From an uncultured Eubacteriales bacterium (GTDB taxonomy: Bacteria > Bacillota > Clostridia > Oscillospirales > Oscillospiraceae): 56,765 nucleotides of DNA. This document shows positions 24,526 to 33,007 of the stretch, in pieces; the first letter of the stretch is position 1; each line of letters opens with the position of its first letter. The translations under genes were made by a program, and so were the position numbers. The DNA lies in assembly GCA_949289455.1 (NCBI GenBank), contig CASEOA010000080.1, forward strand, positions 1 through 56,765. Reading direction: 5' to 3'. The notes under the pieces are model-generated. The model was not told the DNA's origin. It was given only the letters and a program-made list of their open reading frames with translations, and did not search any database.

Positions 24526-25845
24526 TTGAAGGTTGCGTTTATCTCTCTTGGCTGCGCCAAGAATCTGGTGAATACCGAGCAGATGATGGCCCTGGTAAAA
24601 GGGGCCGGCCATACCGTCACCGCTGACCCGGAGGGGGCTGACGTGGCGGTGCTCAATACCTGCGGTTTTATCGAGTCGGCCAAAACCGAGGCCATCCAGA
24701 ACATCCTGGAGCTGGCCGCCCTGAAGGAGCAGGGCAAGCTGGGCAAGCTGTTGGTGGCGGGCTGCCTCACCCAGCGGTACCGGGACGAGATCCTGGAGGA
24801 ACTGCCCGAAATAGACGGTATCCTGGGTACCGGCAGCTATACCGACGTGGTCCAGGCCATCGACGCCATGGAGGAGGGGGACATACCCACGTATTTTGGG
24901 GACATCCACCACACCATTGAGGACGGGGCCCGGCTGGTGACTACGCCCCCCTATACCGCTTTTCTGAAAATCGCCGAGGGGTGCGACAACCACTGCGCCT
25001 ACTGCGTCATCCCCTCCCTCCGGGGCCGCTACCGCAGCCGCACCATGGAGTCCCTGCTGGCCGAGGCCCAAAAGCTGGCCGACGACGGGGTGAAGGAGCT
25101 CATCGTCATCGCCCAGGACATCACCCGCTACGGCACCGACCTGTACCACAAGCGGATGCTGGGGGAGCTGCTGAAAGAACTGTGCAAGCTGCCCTTCCAC
25201 TGGGTGCGGCTCCACTATCTGTACCCCGATGAGCTGGACGACGACCTCATCGACGTCATCGCCGGGGAGCACAAGATCCTCAACTATATCGACATCCCCC
25301 TCCAGCACATCAACGACCGCATTCTGAAGGCCATGAACCGCCGCTCCACCAAGGCGGAGATCATCGCCCTGCTCCAAAAGCTGCGGGAGCGGCTGCCCGG
25401 CCTGGTGCTGCGCACCTCCCTGATCTGCGGCCTGCCCGGCGAGACCGAGGAAGAGTTTGAGGAGCTGTGCGAGTTCCTGCGGGAGAGCCGCATCGAGCGG
25501 GCGGGGATTTTCCAGTTTTCCCCCGAGGAGGGCACCCCCGCCGCGGCCATGCCCGACCAGGTGGACCCGGACACCGCCAAGCGGCGGGTGGAGCTGCTGG
25601 TGGAGCTCCAGAGCCGGGTGATGGACGGCTGGAACGAGAGCCGGCTGGGGGAGACCCTGGAGGTGCTGTGCGAGGGCTTTGACCCGGACATGGGCTGCTT
25701 TGCGGGCCGGTCCTACGCCGACTCCCCCGACGTGGACGGGAAGGTGTACTTTACCGCCGGGGGCGTGGTACCCGCTGGCAGCTTTGTGAACGTGCGTATC
25801 ACCGGTACCAGCGATGGGGATCTGACCGGAGAGATAGAGGAGTGA
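24526..25845 (+). CDS. rimO: Ribosomal protein S12 methylthiotransferase RimO
   Basis: 439-residue radical-SAM methylthiotransferase acting on an Asp of ribosomal protein S12. UPF0004 domain with cluster ligands Cys10, Cys46 and Cys80; radical-SAM CDNHCAYC with Cys153, Cys157 and Cys160; C-terminal TRAM domain (about 375-437). The VIAQDITRYGTDLY segment and the HWVRLHYLYPDEL motif favour RimO over MiaB. The start is a TTG after AAGGAG, since no ATG precedes the conserved VAFISLGCAKN. Confidence 0.96.
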   Translation: MKVAFISLGCAKNLVNTEQMMALVKGAGHTVTADPEGADVAVLNTCGFIESAKTEAIQNILELAALKEQGKLGKLLVAGCLTQRYRDEILEELPEIDGILGTGSYTDVVQAIDAMEEGDIPTYFGDIHHTIEDGARLVTTPPYTAFLKIAEGCDNHCAYCVIPSLRGRYRSRTMESLLAEAQKLADDGVKELIVIAQDITRYGTDLYHKRMLGELLKELCKLPFHWVRLHYLYPDELDDDLIDVIAGEHKILNYIDIPLQHINDRILKAMNRRSTKAEIIALLQKLRERLPGLVLRTSLICGLPGETEEEFEELCEFLRESRIERAGIFQFSPEEGTPAAAMPDQVDPDTAKRRVELLVELQSRVMDGWNESRLGETLEVLCEGFDPDMGCFAGRSYADSPDVDGKVYFTAGGVVPAGSFVNVRITGTSDGDLTGEIEE

Positions 25846-25852
25846 CGACGCT

Positions 25853-26380
25853 GTGAATACCGCCAACAAGCTGACCATGCTCCGGGTGCTGCTCATCCCG
25901 GTGTTTCTCATCGTACTCTATGTGGACTTCCCCTATCACATGCTGGCGGCCCTGGCCGTCTTTATCCTGGCCAGCGTCACTGACTTTGTGGACGGCTATA
26001 TCGCCCGCCACCGGAATCTGGTCACCGACTTCGGCAAGTTTATGGACCCTCTGGCGGATAAGATGCTGGTCATGGCCGCCCTGATGTGGTTCGTGGAGGT
26101 GGGGCGCATCCCCGCCTGGGCCCTGCTCATCGTGGTGGTGCGGGAGTTTGCCGTAACCGGCCTGCGGCTCATCGCCGTGGAGCACGGCCGGGTCATCGCC
26201 GCCGGCTGGTCGGGCAAGGTCAAGACCGCCTCCACCATGGTGTGCATCTGCCTGATGCTGGCCTTCCGGTACCAGACCCTGGATCTGGTGTGTGAGGTCG
26301 TGATCCTGGCCACCACCATCTACTCCGGACTGGAGTATTTTGTCCGCAACAAAGACGTGATGGATACCGAGCATCTGTGA
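25853..26380 (+). CDS. pgsA: CDP-diacylglycerol-glycerol-3-phosphate 3-phosphatidyltransferase
   Basis: 175-residue membrane enzyme that makes phosphatidylglycerol phosphate, the committed step to anionic phospholipids. The CDP-alcohol phosphotransferase motif DFVDGYIARHRNLVTDFGKFMDPLADK (residues about 44-70) contains all the acidic metal ligands. N-terminal NTANKLTMLRVLLIPVFL is typical for PgsA. The GTG start lies eight bases after the rimO stop. It is often found next to rimO in Clostridia. Last gene of the DUF1385-to-pgsA run. Confidence 0.95.
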   Translation: MNTANKLTMLRVLLIPVFLIVLYVDFPYHMLAALAVFILASVTDFVDGYIARHRNLVTDFGKFMDPLADKMLVMAALMWFVEVGRIPAWALLIVVVREFAVTGLRLIAVEHGRVIAAGWSGKVKTASTMVCICLMLAFRYQTLDLVCEVVILATTIYSGLEYFVRNKDVMDTEHL

Positions 26381-26458
26381 GTCCCGCCGGAAGGCGGAAG
26401 CGAAACCCCATGTTCCTGCGTTTCCCTGAACTAGAAACGAAATGGAAGGGTGAGCCCG

Positions 26459-28243
26459 ATGAAAAAACAGACGTTGAAACACATGTTGGCTCTGGTACTC
26501 TGCCTGTGTCTGCTGCTTCCGGGAGGAGCAGCCGCCGCCAGCCGGCAGACCTCTCCGGCGGCGGCCTATCAGCCCGGAACCGTAATGGAGATCGCCACGG
26601 CGGAGGATCTGAGGCTCTTTGCCCAACAGGTGGCGGCGGACCGGGGGACAGACGGCATGCTGGTGGCCGACATCGACCTGACCATGGAAGGTGCCTGGGA
26701 ACCCATGGGTGGAAGCTGGGATTCGGACGGCTACAGCGGCACCTTTGACGGCAATGGCCATACCATCACCGGCCTTAACGGGGGCAGTCTTTTCAGTACC
26801 ATCTCCGGGGAGGGAACCGTCCGGGACCTGACCCTGGCGGAGGTGAATGTCACCGGCTCGGCACCCCTGGCCTATCTGTCCTTCGGCACGGTGGAAAACT
26901 GCCATGCGGAAGGCCGGCTGCGGGCGATCGACATCATGTATATCGGGGGCCTGGTGGCCCGGGTAGAAGAGGGAGCTGTGCTCAACTCCAGCGCCACAGT
27001 GGATATCACCGCCGAGTGTACCGAGTACGGAGTGGAGAACTTTGGCTACTATGAGGTCGGCGGCGTGGCGGGTTACCTGGGAGGGCGCATGGACGGCTGC
27101 ACCTATACCGGCGACATTTCGGCCACCGGCCTGGTGCCCGGCTGCGGGATCACCATTGGAGGCGTCGTGGGCTTTTTGAGCTTCAACCGGGCCGAATTGC
27201 GCAACTGCGGCAGCCGGGGCGCCATCACGGCGGACGTCCAGCCCTCCGCGCTGAAGGAGCCCGGGCAGATCAGCGTGGGAGGCGTCTGCGGTTCGGTGAA
27301 CAGCTCCGTCAAGGTGCGCAACTGCTACCACATAGGCGACATCTCGGTATCCATGCCTCACGACCAGGTCAGCGCGGGAGGGATCGACGGGGATTACCTG
27401 CCCGGCTACTTCTACAGCGACAAATACGAAAACTGCTGGACCACCGGGAGGGTATCCATTCAGTCCTCCGGCCCTCAGGCTACCTTTTCCCAGCGGGAGG
27501 ACCTGTCCCTCTACTTTGTGGGGGAGGGGGCCGAAGTGGGGTCTCAGACGGGGCAGCGGCTCGCCCAGGCCAGCCTGACCGACGGCACCCTGCTGCGCCG
27601 GCTCAATGACTATGTGGCTGCCCAGGGCGGGGATGAGCTGTTCCTGTGGGTACAGACTGCCCAGGGCCCTGTTCCCCGGGGAATGGCCTACTGGTCCGCT
27701 TTTTCCGACGTAGCGCAGTCCGACTACTTCTTCCAGAGCGTCATCTGGGCGGTGGCCCAGAGGGTGACCACCGGTACCTCCGCCACCACCTTCAGCCCGG
27801 ATAGGAAGTGCAGCCATGCCGAGATCCTGACCTTCCTCTGGCGGGCCGCCGGCAAGCCGGAGCCCTTGGGCAGCGGGAACCCCTTTACCAACCCGGTCAT
27901 TACCCCAGAGCAGTATTATTACGAACCCCTGCGCTGGGCCTACTACAGCTACATGGCGGGAGATCCGGGGATGGATCCCAACAAGCCCTGTACTCGTCTG
28001 GAGGCGGTCTATTATATCTGGTGTGTGGCGGGATGTCCTGAGGGGAGCGTTACAATACCCTTTACCGACGTGGATGATTCCTTCTTGGCGCAGGTAGTTT
28101 CCTGGGCGGTGGATGCGGGGGTGACCACCGGCACCTCTTCCACCACCTTCTCCCCCTATAAGGTCTGCTCCAGGGGGGAGATCGTTACCTTCCTGTACCG
28201 CTATTTCTCCCAGCTGCCCGAGGATGATCCTCTTTTTTGGTGA
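26459..28243 (+). CDS. Surface protein with beta-helix (GLUG-like) repeats and SLH domains
   Basis: 594 residues. Signal peptide (about 1-31, KHMLALVLCLCLLLPGGAAAAS). Residues 45-380 form a repeat-rich beta-helix: GAWEPMGGSW, YSGTFDGNGHTITGLNGGSLF and several NCxxxG turns, like GLUG/pectate-lyase-fold surface proteins. The C-terminal third has S-layer homology repeats (FSDVAQSDYFFQSVIWAVAQ ... TTFSPDRKCSHAEILTFLWR; FTDVDDSFLAQVVSWAVDAG ... TTFSPYKVCSRGEIVTFLYR) that would bind secondary wall polymer. A middle SLH copy is divergent. GGAAGG lies nine bases before the ATG. It is monocistronic between pgsA and a T-box. Probably a cell-wall-bound adhesin-like protein; ligand unknown. Confidence 0.85.
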   Translation: MKKQTLKHMLALVLCLCLLLPGGAAAASRQTSPAAAYQPGTVMEIATAEDLRLFAQQVAADRGTDGMLVADIDLTMEGAWEPMGGSWDSDGYSGTFDGNGHTITGLNGGSLFSTISGEGTVRDLTLAEVNVTGSAPLAYLSFGTVENCHAEGRLRAIDIMYIGGLVARVEEGAVLNSSATVDITAECTEYGVENFGYYEVGGVAGYLGGRMDGCTYTGDISATGLVPGCGITIGGVVGFLSFNRAELRNCGSRGAITADVQPSALKEPGQISVGGVCGSVNSSVKVRNCYHIGDISVSMPHDQVSAGGIDGDYLPGYFYSDKYENCWTTGRVSIQSSGPQATFSQREDLSLYFVGEGAEVGSQTGQRLAQASLTDGTLLRRLNDYVAAQGGDELFLWVQTAQGPVPRGMAYWSAFSDVAQSDYFFQSVIWAVAQRVTTGTSATTFSPDRKCSHAEILTFLWRAAGKPEPLGSGNPFTNPVITPEQYYYEPLRWAYYSYMAGDPGMDPNKPCTRLEAVYYIWCVAGCPEGSVTIPFTDVDDSFLAQVVSWAVDAGVTTGTSSTTFSPYKVCSRGEIVTFLYRYFSQLPEDDPLFW

Positions 28244-28260
28244 GGAACCTTGGGGAGAAC

Positions 28261-28524
28261 TTGACACACAATATCTGTCGTGGTAGTATAATGTTCCATA
28301 GGTGAATAGCGTGAGGAACGGAAAGAGTACCCAGCGAGTACCCGCCAGAGAGGGAACGTCACCGGCTGAGAGCGGTCCCAGGGGGTAACTGGAGAAGGTG
28401 CGTCCGGGAGCGCGGGGGATGTGGACGCCCCCCGGCTGGCCCCGTCATCAGCCATTGAGTGAGAAATGAGAGTGGAACCGCGATATTATCGCCTCTTATG
28501 CCCTTGGGCATAAGAGGCGTTTTT
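28261..28524 (+). promoter_or_regulatory. Promoter and T-box riboswitch (cysteine) for cysE-cysS
   Basis: TTGACA at 28261-28266 with TAGTAT (17-base spacing) or TATAAT (20-base) as -10. The leader shows T-box hallmarks: stem I with AGAGAGGGAAC and GGCTGAGAGCGG elements, the T-box sequence AGAGTGGAACCGCG at 28469-28482 that pairs with the uncharged tRNA acceptor end, and a strong terminator (CGCCTCTTATGCCC / GGGCATAAGAGGCG plus T-run, 28490-28524). A likely specifier triplet TGC (Cys) lies at 28399-28401. Uncharged tRNA-Cys would favour readthrough into the cysteine genes. Confidence 0.9.
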
Positions 28525-28536
28525 CATTTGGAGGTG

Positions 28537-29193
28537 TTGACCCTGACCAGACTTGGCGAGACTTTGCGGGCCTACCAGGCCCGGGACCCGGCGGCCCGCA
28601 GCCGCCTGGAGATCTTTTTGCTCTACCCCGGCGTGCACGCCATCATCTACCACCGGGCGGCCCATTTCCTCTACCGGCACAAGCTGAAATTTTTGGCCCG
28701 GTTTGTCAGCCAGTGGAGTCGGTTCTGGACCGGCATCGAGATCCATCCCGGGGCCAAGATCGGCCGCCGGTTCGTCATCGACCACGGCATGGGCATCGTC
28801 ATCGGCGAGACCGCCGAAATCGGGGACGACTGCCTGATCTACCACGGGGTGACCCTGGGGGGCACCGGCAAGGACCACGGCAAGCGCCACCCCACCCTGG
28901 GCAACAACGTGATGGTGTCCACCGGGGCCAAGGTGCTGGGCCCCTTCAAGGTGGGGGACAACTCCCGCATCGCCGCCAACGCGGTGGTGCTCACCGAGAT
29001 CCCCTCCAACGCCACCGCCGTGGGCGTGCCCGCCCGGGTGGTGCGCATCGCCGGGGAGAAGGTGGATTACGCCTCCTCGGTGGATCAGATCCACGTCACC
29101 GACCCGGTGCAGAAGGAACTGCAAGCCATCAGCTCCCGCCTGGAGTGGCTGGAGCAGCTGATGGATGAACAGGCCAGAAGCCAAAATCAATAA
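28537..29193 (+). CDS. cysE: Serine O-acetyltransferase
   Basis: About 218 residues. CysE makes O-acetylserine from serine and acetyl-CoA, the first step of cysteine synthesis. A helical N-terminus (ARSRLEIFLLYPGVHAIIYHRAAHFLY) is followed by the left-handed beta-helix: GIEIHPGAKIGRRFVIDHGMGIVIGETAEIGDDCLIYHGVTLGGTG, with the catalytic His in DHGMG and HGV. A short tail follows VGVPARVVR. The start is a non-ATG codon because the gene opens directly after the terminator: TTG 28537 used here, though the CTG at 28543 has better spacing from GGAGG. Confidence 0.92.
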   Translation: MTLTRLGETLRAYQARDPAARSRLEIFLLYPGVHAIIYHRAAHFLYRHKLKFLARFVSQWSRFWTGIEIHPGAKIGRRFVIDHGMGIVIGETAEIGDDCLIYHGVTLGGTGKDHGKRHPTLGNNVMVSTGAKVLGPFKVGDNSRIAANAVVLTEIPSNATAVGVPARVVRIAGEKVDYASSVDQIHVTDPVQKELQAISSRLEWLEQLMDEQARSQNQ

Positions 29194-29206
29194 GGAGCGA
29201 CAGAAC

Positions 29207-30619
29207 ATGAAACTGTATAATTCCGCCACCCACACCAAAGAGGAGTTTGTGCCCCACACCCCCGGCAAGGTGGAGATGTATACCTGCGGCCCCACCGTGT
29301 ACCACTTCGCCCACATCGGCAACCTGCGCAGCTATATCATGGAGGACGTGCTGGAGAAGTACCTCCGCTATGAGGGCTATCAAGTGAACCGGGTGATGAA
29401 TATCACCGACGTGGGCCACCTGGCCTCCGACGCCGACACCGGCGAGGACAAGATGGTCAAAGGGGCCAAGCGGGAGCACAAGAGCGTGATGGAGATCGCC
29501 CAGTTCTATACCGACGCCTTTTTTGCCGACTGCAAGAAGCTGAACATCAAGTACCCCGACGCAGTGCAGCCCGCCACCGGCATGATCGACGACTATATCA
29601 AGGTCATCACCAAGCTGCTGGACACCGGCTACGCCTATCTGGCGGGGGGCAACGTGTACTTTGACACCTCCAAGCTGGGCAAGTACTATGTGTTCAACGA
29701 CCACGACGAGGAGGACCTGGCGGTGGGCGTCCGGGAGGGCGTGGAGGAGGACACCAACAAGCGCAACAAGAACGACTTTGTGCTGTGGTTCACCAAGTCC
29801 AAGTTTGAGGATCAGGCCCTGAAGTGGGACTCTCCCTGGGGGGTGGGCTATCCCGGCTGGCACATCGAGTGCTCCTGCATCTCCATGAAGTACAATGGGG
29901 AGTACCTGGACCTCCACTGCGGCGGCATCGACAACGCATTCCCCCACCACACCAACGAGATCGCCCAGTCCGAGTCCTATCTGGGCCATCCCTGGTGCAA
30001 GTACTGGATGCACGTCCATCACCTGAATACCAACTCCGGCAAGATGTCCAAGTCCAAGGGGGAGTTCCTCACCGTCTCCCTGCTGGAGGAGAAGGGGTAC
30101 GATCCCCTGATCTACCGGTTCTTCTGCCTCCAGTCCCACTACCGCAAGGGCCTGGTGTTTACCTGGGAGAACCTGGACAACGCCAAGGCGGCCTACGACA
30201 AGCTGGTGGCCCGGGTGGCCGCCCTGTCCGACGACCCCGCCCCGGTGGATGAGGAGGCCGCCGCCCGGTATAAGGCCGCCTTTATCGAGGCGGTGGGCAA
30301 CGACCTGAACACCTCCCTGGGGGTCACCGCCCTGTACGACGTGCTCAAGGCCGACGTGAACGACGCCACCAAGCGGGCAATCATCGGCAGCTTTGACACC
30401 GTGCTGGGCCTGAGCCTGCTGGAGAAGGCCGCCGCCCTCCGGGAGAAGGCTGCCGCCCCGGTGGAGGGGGCCGAGGAGATCGAGGCCCTCATCGCCAAGC
30501 GCCTGGAGGCCAAGAAGGCCAAGGACTGGGCCACCGCCGACGCCATCCGGGACCAGCTCAAGGAGATGGGCGTGGAGATCAAGGACAGCAAGGAAGGCAC
30601 CACCTGGACCAGAGTGTAA
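29207..30619 (+). CDS. cysS: Cysteinyl-tRNA synthetase
   Basis: 470-residue class I synthetase charging tRNA-Cys. The HIGN form of the HIGH motif is at 36-39, KMSKS at 279-283, and zinc ligands Cys27, Cys222, His247 and Glu251 are in place. The C-terminal region (IEALIAKRLEAKKAKDWATADAIRDQL) is the DALR/anticodon part. The start ATG follows AAGGAG; 13 bases separate it from cysE, so both depend on the T-box upstream. Coupling cysteine synthesis with its use is a familiar arrangement in Firmicutes. Confidence 0.97.
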   Translation: MKLYNSATHTKEEFVPHTPGKVEMYTCGPTVYHFAHIGNLRSYIMEDVLEKYLRYEGYQVNRVMNITDVGHLASDADTGEDKMVKGAKREHKSVMEIAQFYTDAFFADCKKLNIKYPDAVQPATGMIDDYIKVITKLLDTGYAYLAGGNVYFDTSKLGKYYVFNDHDEEDLAVGVREGVEEDTNKRNKNDFVLWFTKSKFEDQALKWDSPWGVGYPGWHIECSCISMKYNGEYLDLHCGGIDNAFPHHTNEIAQSESYLGHPWCKYWMHVHHLNTNSGKMSKSKGEFLTVSLLEEKGYDPLIYRFFCLQSHYRKGLVFTWENLDNAKAAYDKLVARVAALSDDPAPVDEEAAARYKAAFIEAVGNDLNTSLGVTALYDVLKADVNDATKRAIIGSFDTVLGLSLLEKAAALREKAAAPVEGAEEIEALIAKRLEAKKAKDWATADAIRDQLKEMGVEIKDSKEGTTWTRV

Positions 30620-30623
30620 GCAA

Positions 30624-30658
30624 AAAAGGGGCTGTTGCAGATTGCAACAGCCCCTTTT
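30624..30658. terminator. Bidirectional terminator between cysS and bcp
   Basis: Perfect 16-bp stem AAAAGGGGCTGTTGCA / TGCAACAGCCCCTTTT with a three-base loop. A-run and T-run flank it on both sides, so it can end both the plus-strand cysS and the minus-strand bcp transcripts. Confidence 0.9.
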
Positions 30659-30676
30659 CATAGCAATATGTCAGAT

Positions 30677-31135
30677 TCAGCCCTTCAGATAGGCCAGCAC
30701 GTCGGCGGCGTTGGTGTCCGGCTTCACCTTGGGCATCACCTTTTCGATGACCCCGTCGGGTCCGATGATGAAGGTGGAGCGCACCACTCCCATGGACACC
30801 TTGCCGTAGTTCTTCTTCTCCTGCCACACCCCGTAGGCCTGGATGGCGGACAGCTCCGGGTCGGACAGCAGCAGGAAGGGCAGCTCGTATTTCTGAGCAA
30901 ACTTCTGGTGGGAGGCCACCGAGTCCTTGCTGATGCCGATGACCACCGTGTCCAGGTCGTTGAACTCCTGGTAGGCGGCGGCGTAGGCGTTGGCCTGACG
31001 TGTGCAGCCGGGGGTGTTGTCCCGGGGGTAGAAGTAGACCACCACCCGCTTGCCCAGAAAACTGGACAGGGTGACGGAGTTGCCCTCCTTGTCGGGCAGG
31101 GTAAAGTCAGGGGCTTTGGTTCCGGCTTCCAGCAT
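30677..31135 (-). CDS. bcp: Thioredoxin-dependent thiol peroxidase (BCP-type peroxiredoxin)
   Basis: 152 residues. Peroxidatic Cys44 sits in PRDNTPGCTRQANAY; the usual atypical 2-Cys BCP reads TPGCTxExC, but here position 49 is Asn, so the resolving cysteine is missing and the enzyme should behave as a 1-Cys type. The rest (DFTLPDKEGNSVTLSSFLGKRVVVYFYPRDN; ISKDSVASHQKF; RSTFIIGPDGVI) is standard. It reduces hydroperoxides in the cytoplasm. yaaA ends one base before its ATG on the same strand, so the two are co-transcribed. Confidence 0.93.
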   Translation of the reverse strand: MLEAGTKAPDFTLPDKEGNSVTLSSFLGKRVVVYFYPRDNTPGCTRQANAYAAAYQEFNDLDTVVIGISKDSVASHQKFAQKYELPFLLLSDPELSAIQAYGVWQEKKNYGKVSMGVVRSTFIIGPDGVIEKVMPKVKPDTNAADVLAYLKG

Positions 31136-31136
31136 A

Positions 31137-31886
31137 TCAGGGTTCCTCCTTCAAAAATACATAGTGCTCCGGAGTGGAGCGGGTGGGGTCAAAGCGGTAG
31201 CCCAGGTCGGAAAAGGCCTGGAGCTCCTCCCCCCGGGCCGCGTTGTGCTCCGCTATCCAGCGGACCATCTGCCCCCGGGCCATTTTGCACATGGTGCCCT
31301 TTTCCAACACCTTGCCGCCCAGCAGTTCCCCAAAGGTGCAGGTGAGCAGCCGCACGGCAGGGGGGAGGTGGGGGGAGACCGCCCTGCTGTACTCCTTGGA
31401 GGCCAGGTTGACCACCAAATCGGTCTCGGCGGCCAGGGAAGCGGCCAGCTTGTCCCCCCAGAAGGCGTACAGGTCTCTGTGGCCGTCCACGGCCAGGGGG
31501 GCGGCCATCTCCAGCCGGTAGGGGGTGACCCCGTCAAAGGGCCGCAGCAGGCCGTAGAACCCGGAGACGATTCGTAGGTGTTCCTGGACATACTCCAGCT
31601 GGTCCCGGCTGAACACCCCGGGGGCCATGTACCGGTACTGGATGCCCTGATAGGACAGCAGGGCGGGGGTCAGGTTTCGCTCCAGCTCCATGCGGGCCAG
31701 CCGGTCCAGGTTGAGGGCGGCGATGGCGTCGTTGCACTTCCACAGCCGTTTCAGACTGGGGCCGTCCATGGCCGTCAGGGCGGCCAGCAGCCGGCGGGTC
31801 TGGGGCAGAAAGGCGGGCAGGGCCCGGACGGCAAAGTTGTCGGTGTCCGCCTGCATCTTTTTGGCGGGGGAGATGAGGATGCGCAC
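31137..31886 (-). CDS. yaaA: Peroxide stress protein YaaA (DUF328)
   Basis: 249 residues, matching YaaA length. N-terminal RILISPAKKMQ is diagnostic, followed by LDRLARMELERNLTPALLSYQGIQYR, the GFYGLLRPFDGVTPYRLEM block and VVNLASKEYSRAV. In E. coli YaaA lowers free iron during peroxide stress and binds DNA. The start is the GTG at 31886 with GGAGG seven bases upstream; the longer open frame crosses the infC promoter region. Paired with bcp, it forms a small peroxide-defence unit. Confidence 0.93.
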   Translation of the reverse strand: MRILISPAKKMQADTDNFAVRALPAFLPQTRRLLAALTAMDGPSLKRLWKCNDAIAALNLDRLARMELERNLTPALLSYQGIQYRYMAPGVFSRDQLEYVQEHLRIVSGFYGLLRPFDGVTPYRLEMAAPLAVDGHRDLYAFWGDKLAASLAAETDLVVNLASKEYSRAVSPHLPPAVRLLTCTFGELLGGKVLEKGTMCKMARGQMVRWIAEHNAARGEELQAFSDLGYRFDPTRSTPEHYVFLKEEP

Positions 31887-31995
31887 AGCCGGGCCTCCTT
31901 TCCCACGGTCTGGATACACCGTATCCTGCCGCGCATGTGCGGCAGCTGTTAATATTATATCACAGGCGGGCCCAAAGAAAAAGCAATTTTTCCTC

Positions 31996-32180
31996 TTGAC
32001 ATGGGCAGATGGGTTTGGTATACTATCGGAGTACAACAAAGCAGGATGGTACCCCCTCCTCACCTCCAGCGGCAGCAAAGAGGTCAACATGGTCAGCGGC
32101 GCGCCGTGTGTTCGGCGTTGCTGTTCTGTTGTGGCGCGGGTACCGGACTGGTAACCGCGTTTTTGTATGCAATCGTATTG
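31996..32180 (+). promoter_or_regulatory. infC-rpmI-rplT promoter and structured leader
   Basis: TTGACA (31996-32001), 17-base spacer, TATACT (32019-32024). The leader to the infC ribosome binding site is about 160 bases with complementary segments (GGTACC near 32048 and 32143). In Firmicutes this operon is feedback-controlled through its leader by L20; that may hold here but no specific fold is proven. Confidence 0.65.
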
Positions 32181-32193
32181 GAGGTGCTTTCGT

Positions 32194-32727
32194 ATCAGCA
32201 AACAGGGTCATCAGATCAACGAAGAGATCCGCGACAAGGAGGTCCGACTGGTCTCCGACAGCGGCGAGCAGCTGGGGATCATGTCCGCCCGGGAGGCGCT
32301 GGAGCGCGCCGTCGAGCAGAACCTGGACCTGGTGAAGATCTCTCCCAACGCCGTTCCCCCGGTGTGCAAGCTCATGGACTATGGCAAGTACAAGTTTGAG
32401 CAGACCAAGCGGGAGAAAGAGGCGCGCAAGAACCAGCATGTGGTGGAGATCAAGGAAGTCCGCATGTCGCCGGGCATTGACGTGAACGATTTCAACGTCA
32501 AGCTCCGCAACGCCCAAAAGTTCCTGGCCCAGGGCAATCGGGTGAAGGTCACCGTCCGCTTCCGCGGCCGTGAGATGGCCCACACCGACATCGGCAAGGG
32601 CCTGCTGCTCAAGTTTGCGGAGCAGTGCAGCGAGGTGGCCGCGTTGGATAAGGACCCCAAGCTGGACGGACGGCACATGTCCATGTTCCTCTCCCCCAAG
32701 GTAGCCAAGGACAACAAAAAGTCCTGA
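32194..32727 (+). CDS. infC: Translation initiation factor IF-3
   Basis: 177 residues. The N-domain (HQINEEIRDKEVRLVSDSGEQLGIMSAREAL) and C-domain (KEVRMSPGIDVNDFNVKLRNAQKFL; VTVRFRGREMAH) are both complete. IF-3 binds the 30S subunit and rejects non-canonical start codons. The start is most likely the ATC at 32194: GGAGGTG lies seven bases upstream and the protein then begins ISKQGHQINEE as in relatives. The ATG at 32167 precedes the ribosome binding site. Atypical AUU/AUC starts of infC are the known basis for self-regulation. Confidence 0.95.
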   Translation: MSKQGHQINEEIRDKEVRLVSDSGEQLGIMSAREALERAVEQNLDLVKISPNAVPPVCKLMDYGKYKFEQTKREKEARKNQHVVEIKEVRMSPGIDVNDFNVKLRNAQKFLAQGNRVKVTVRFRGREMAHTDIGKGLLLKFAEQCSEVAALDKDPKLDGRHMSMFLSPKVAKDNKKS

Positions 32728-32765
32728 CCCATTCCTGAAATCCAAAGACAAAGGAGTTAACCACC

Positions 32766-32969
32766 ATGCCTAAACTGAAAACTCACTCCGGCGCCAAGAA
32801 GAGATTCAACCTGACCAAGTCCGGGAAGGTGAAGCGCGCCCATGCGTTCAAGTCTCATCTGCTCAACGGCCACGGCAAGGACACCAAGCGCAAGAGAGGC
32901 CTCCGTGCTGGCGCTTACGCGGACAAGACCAACGAGCCCGCCATCAAGCGCATGATCCCCTACAAATAA
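32766..32969 (+). CDS. rpmI: 50S ribosomal protein L35
   Basis: 67-residue basic protein of the large subunit with the family's PKLKTHSGAKKRFNLTKSGKVKR start and HLLNGHGKDTKRKRGLR middle. AAAGGAG lies upstream of the ATG. Second gene of the infC-rpmI-rplT operon, 38 bases after infC. Confidence 0.97.
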   Translation: MPKLKTHSGAKKRFNLTKSGKVKRAHAFKSHLLNGHGKDTKRKRGLRAGAYADKTNEPAIKRMIPYK

Positions 32970-33007
32970 GATAACCTACTTTACCTTAATATAGGAGGCT
33001 TTTTACA

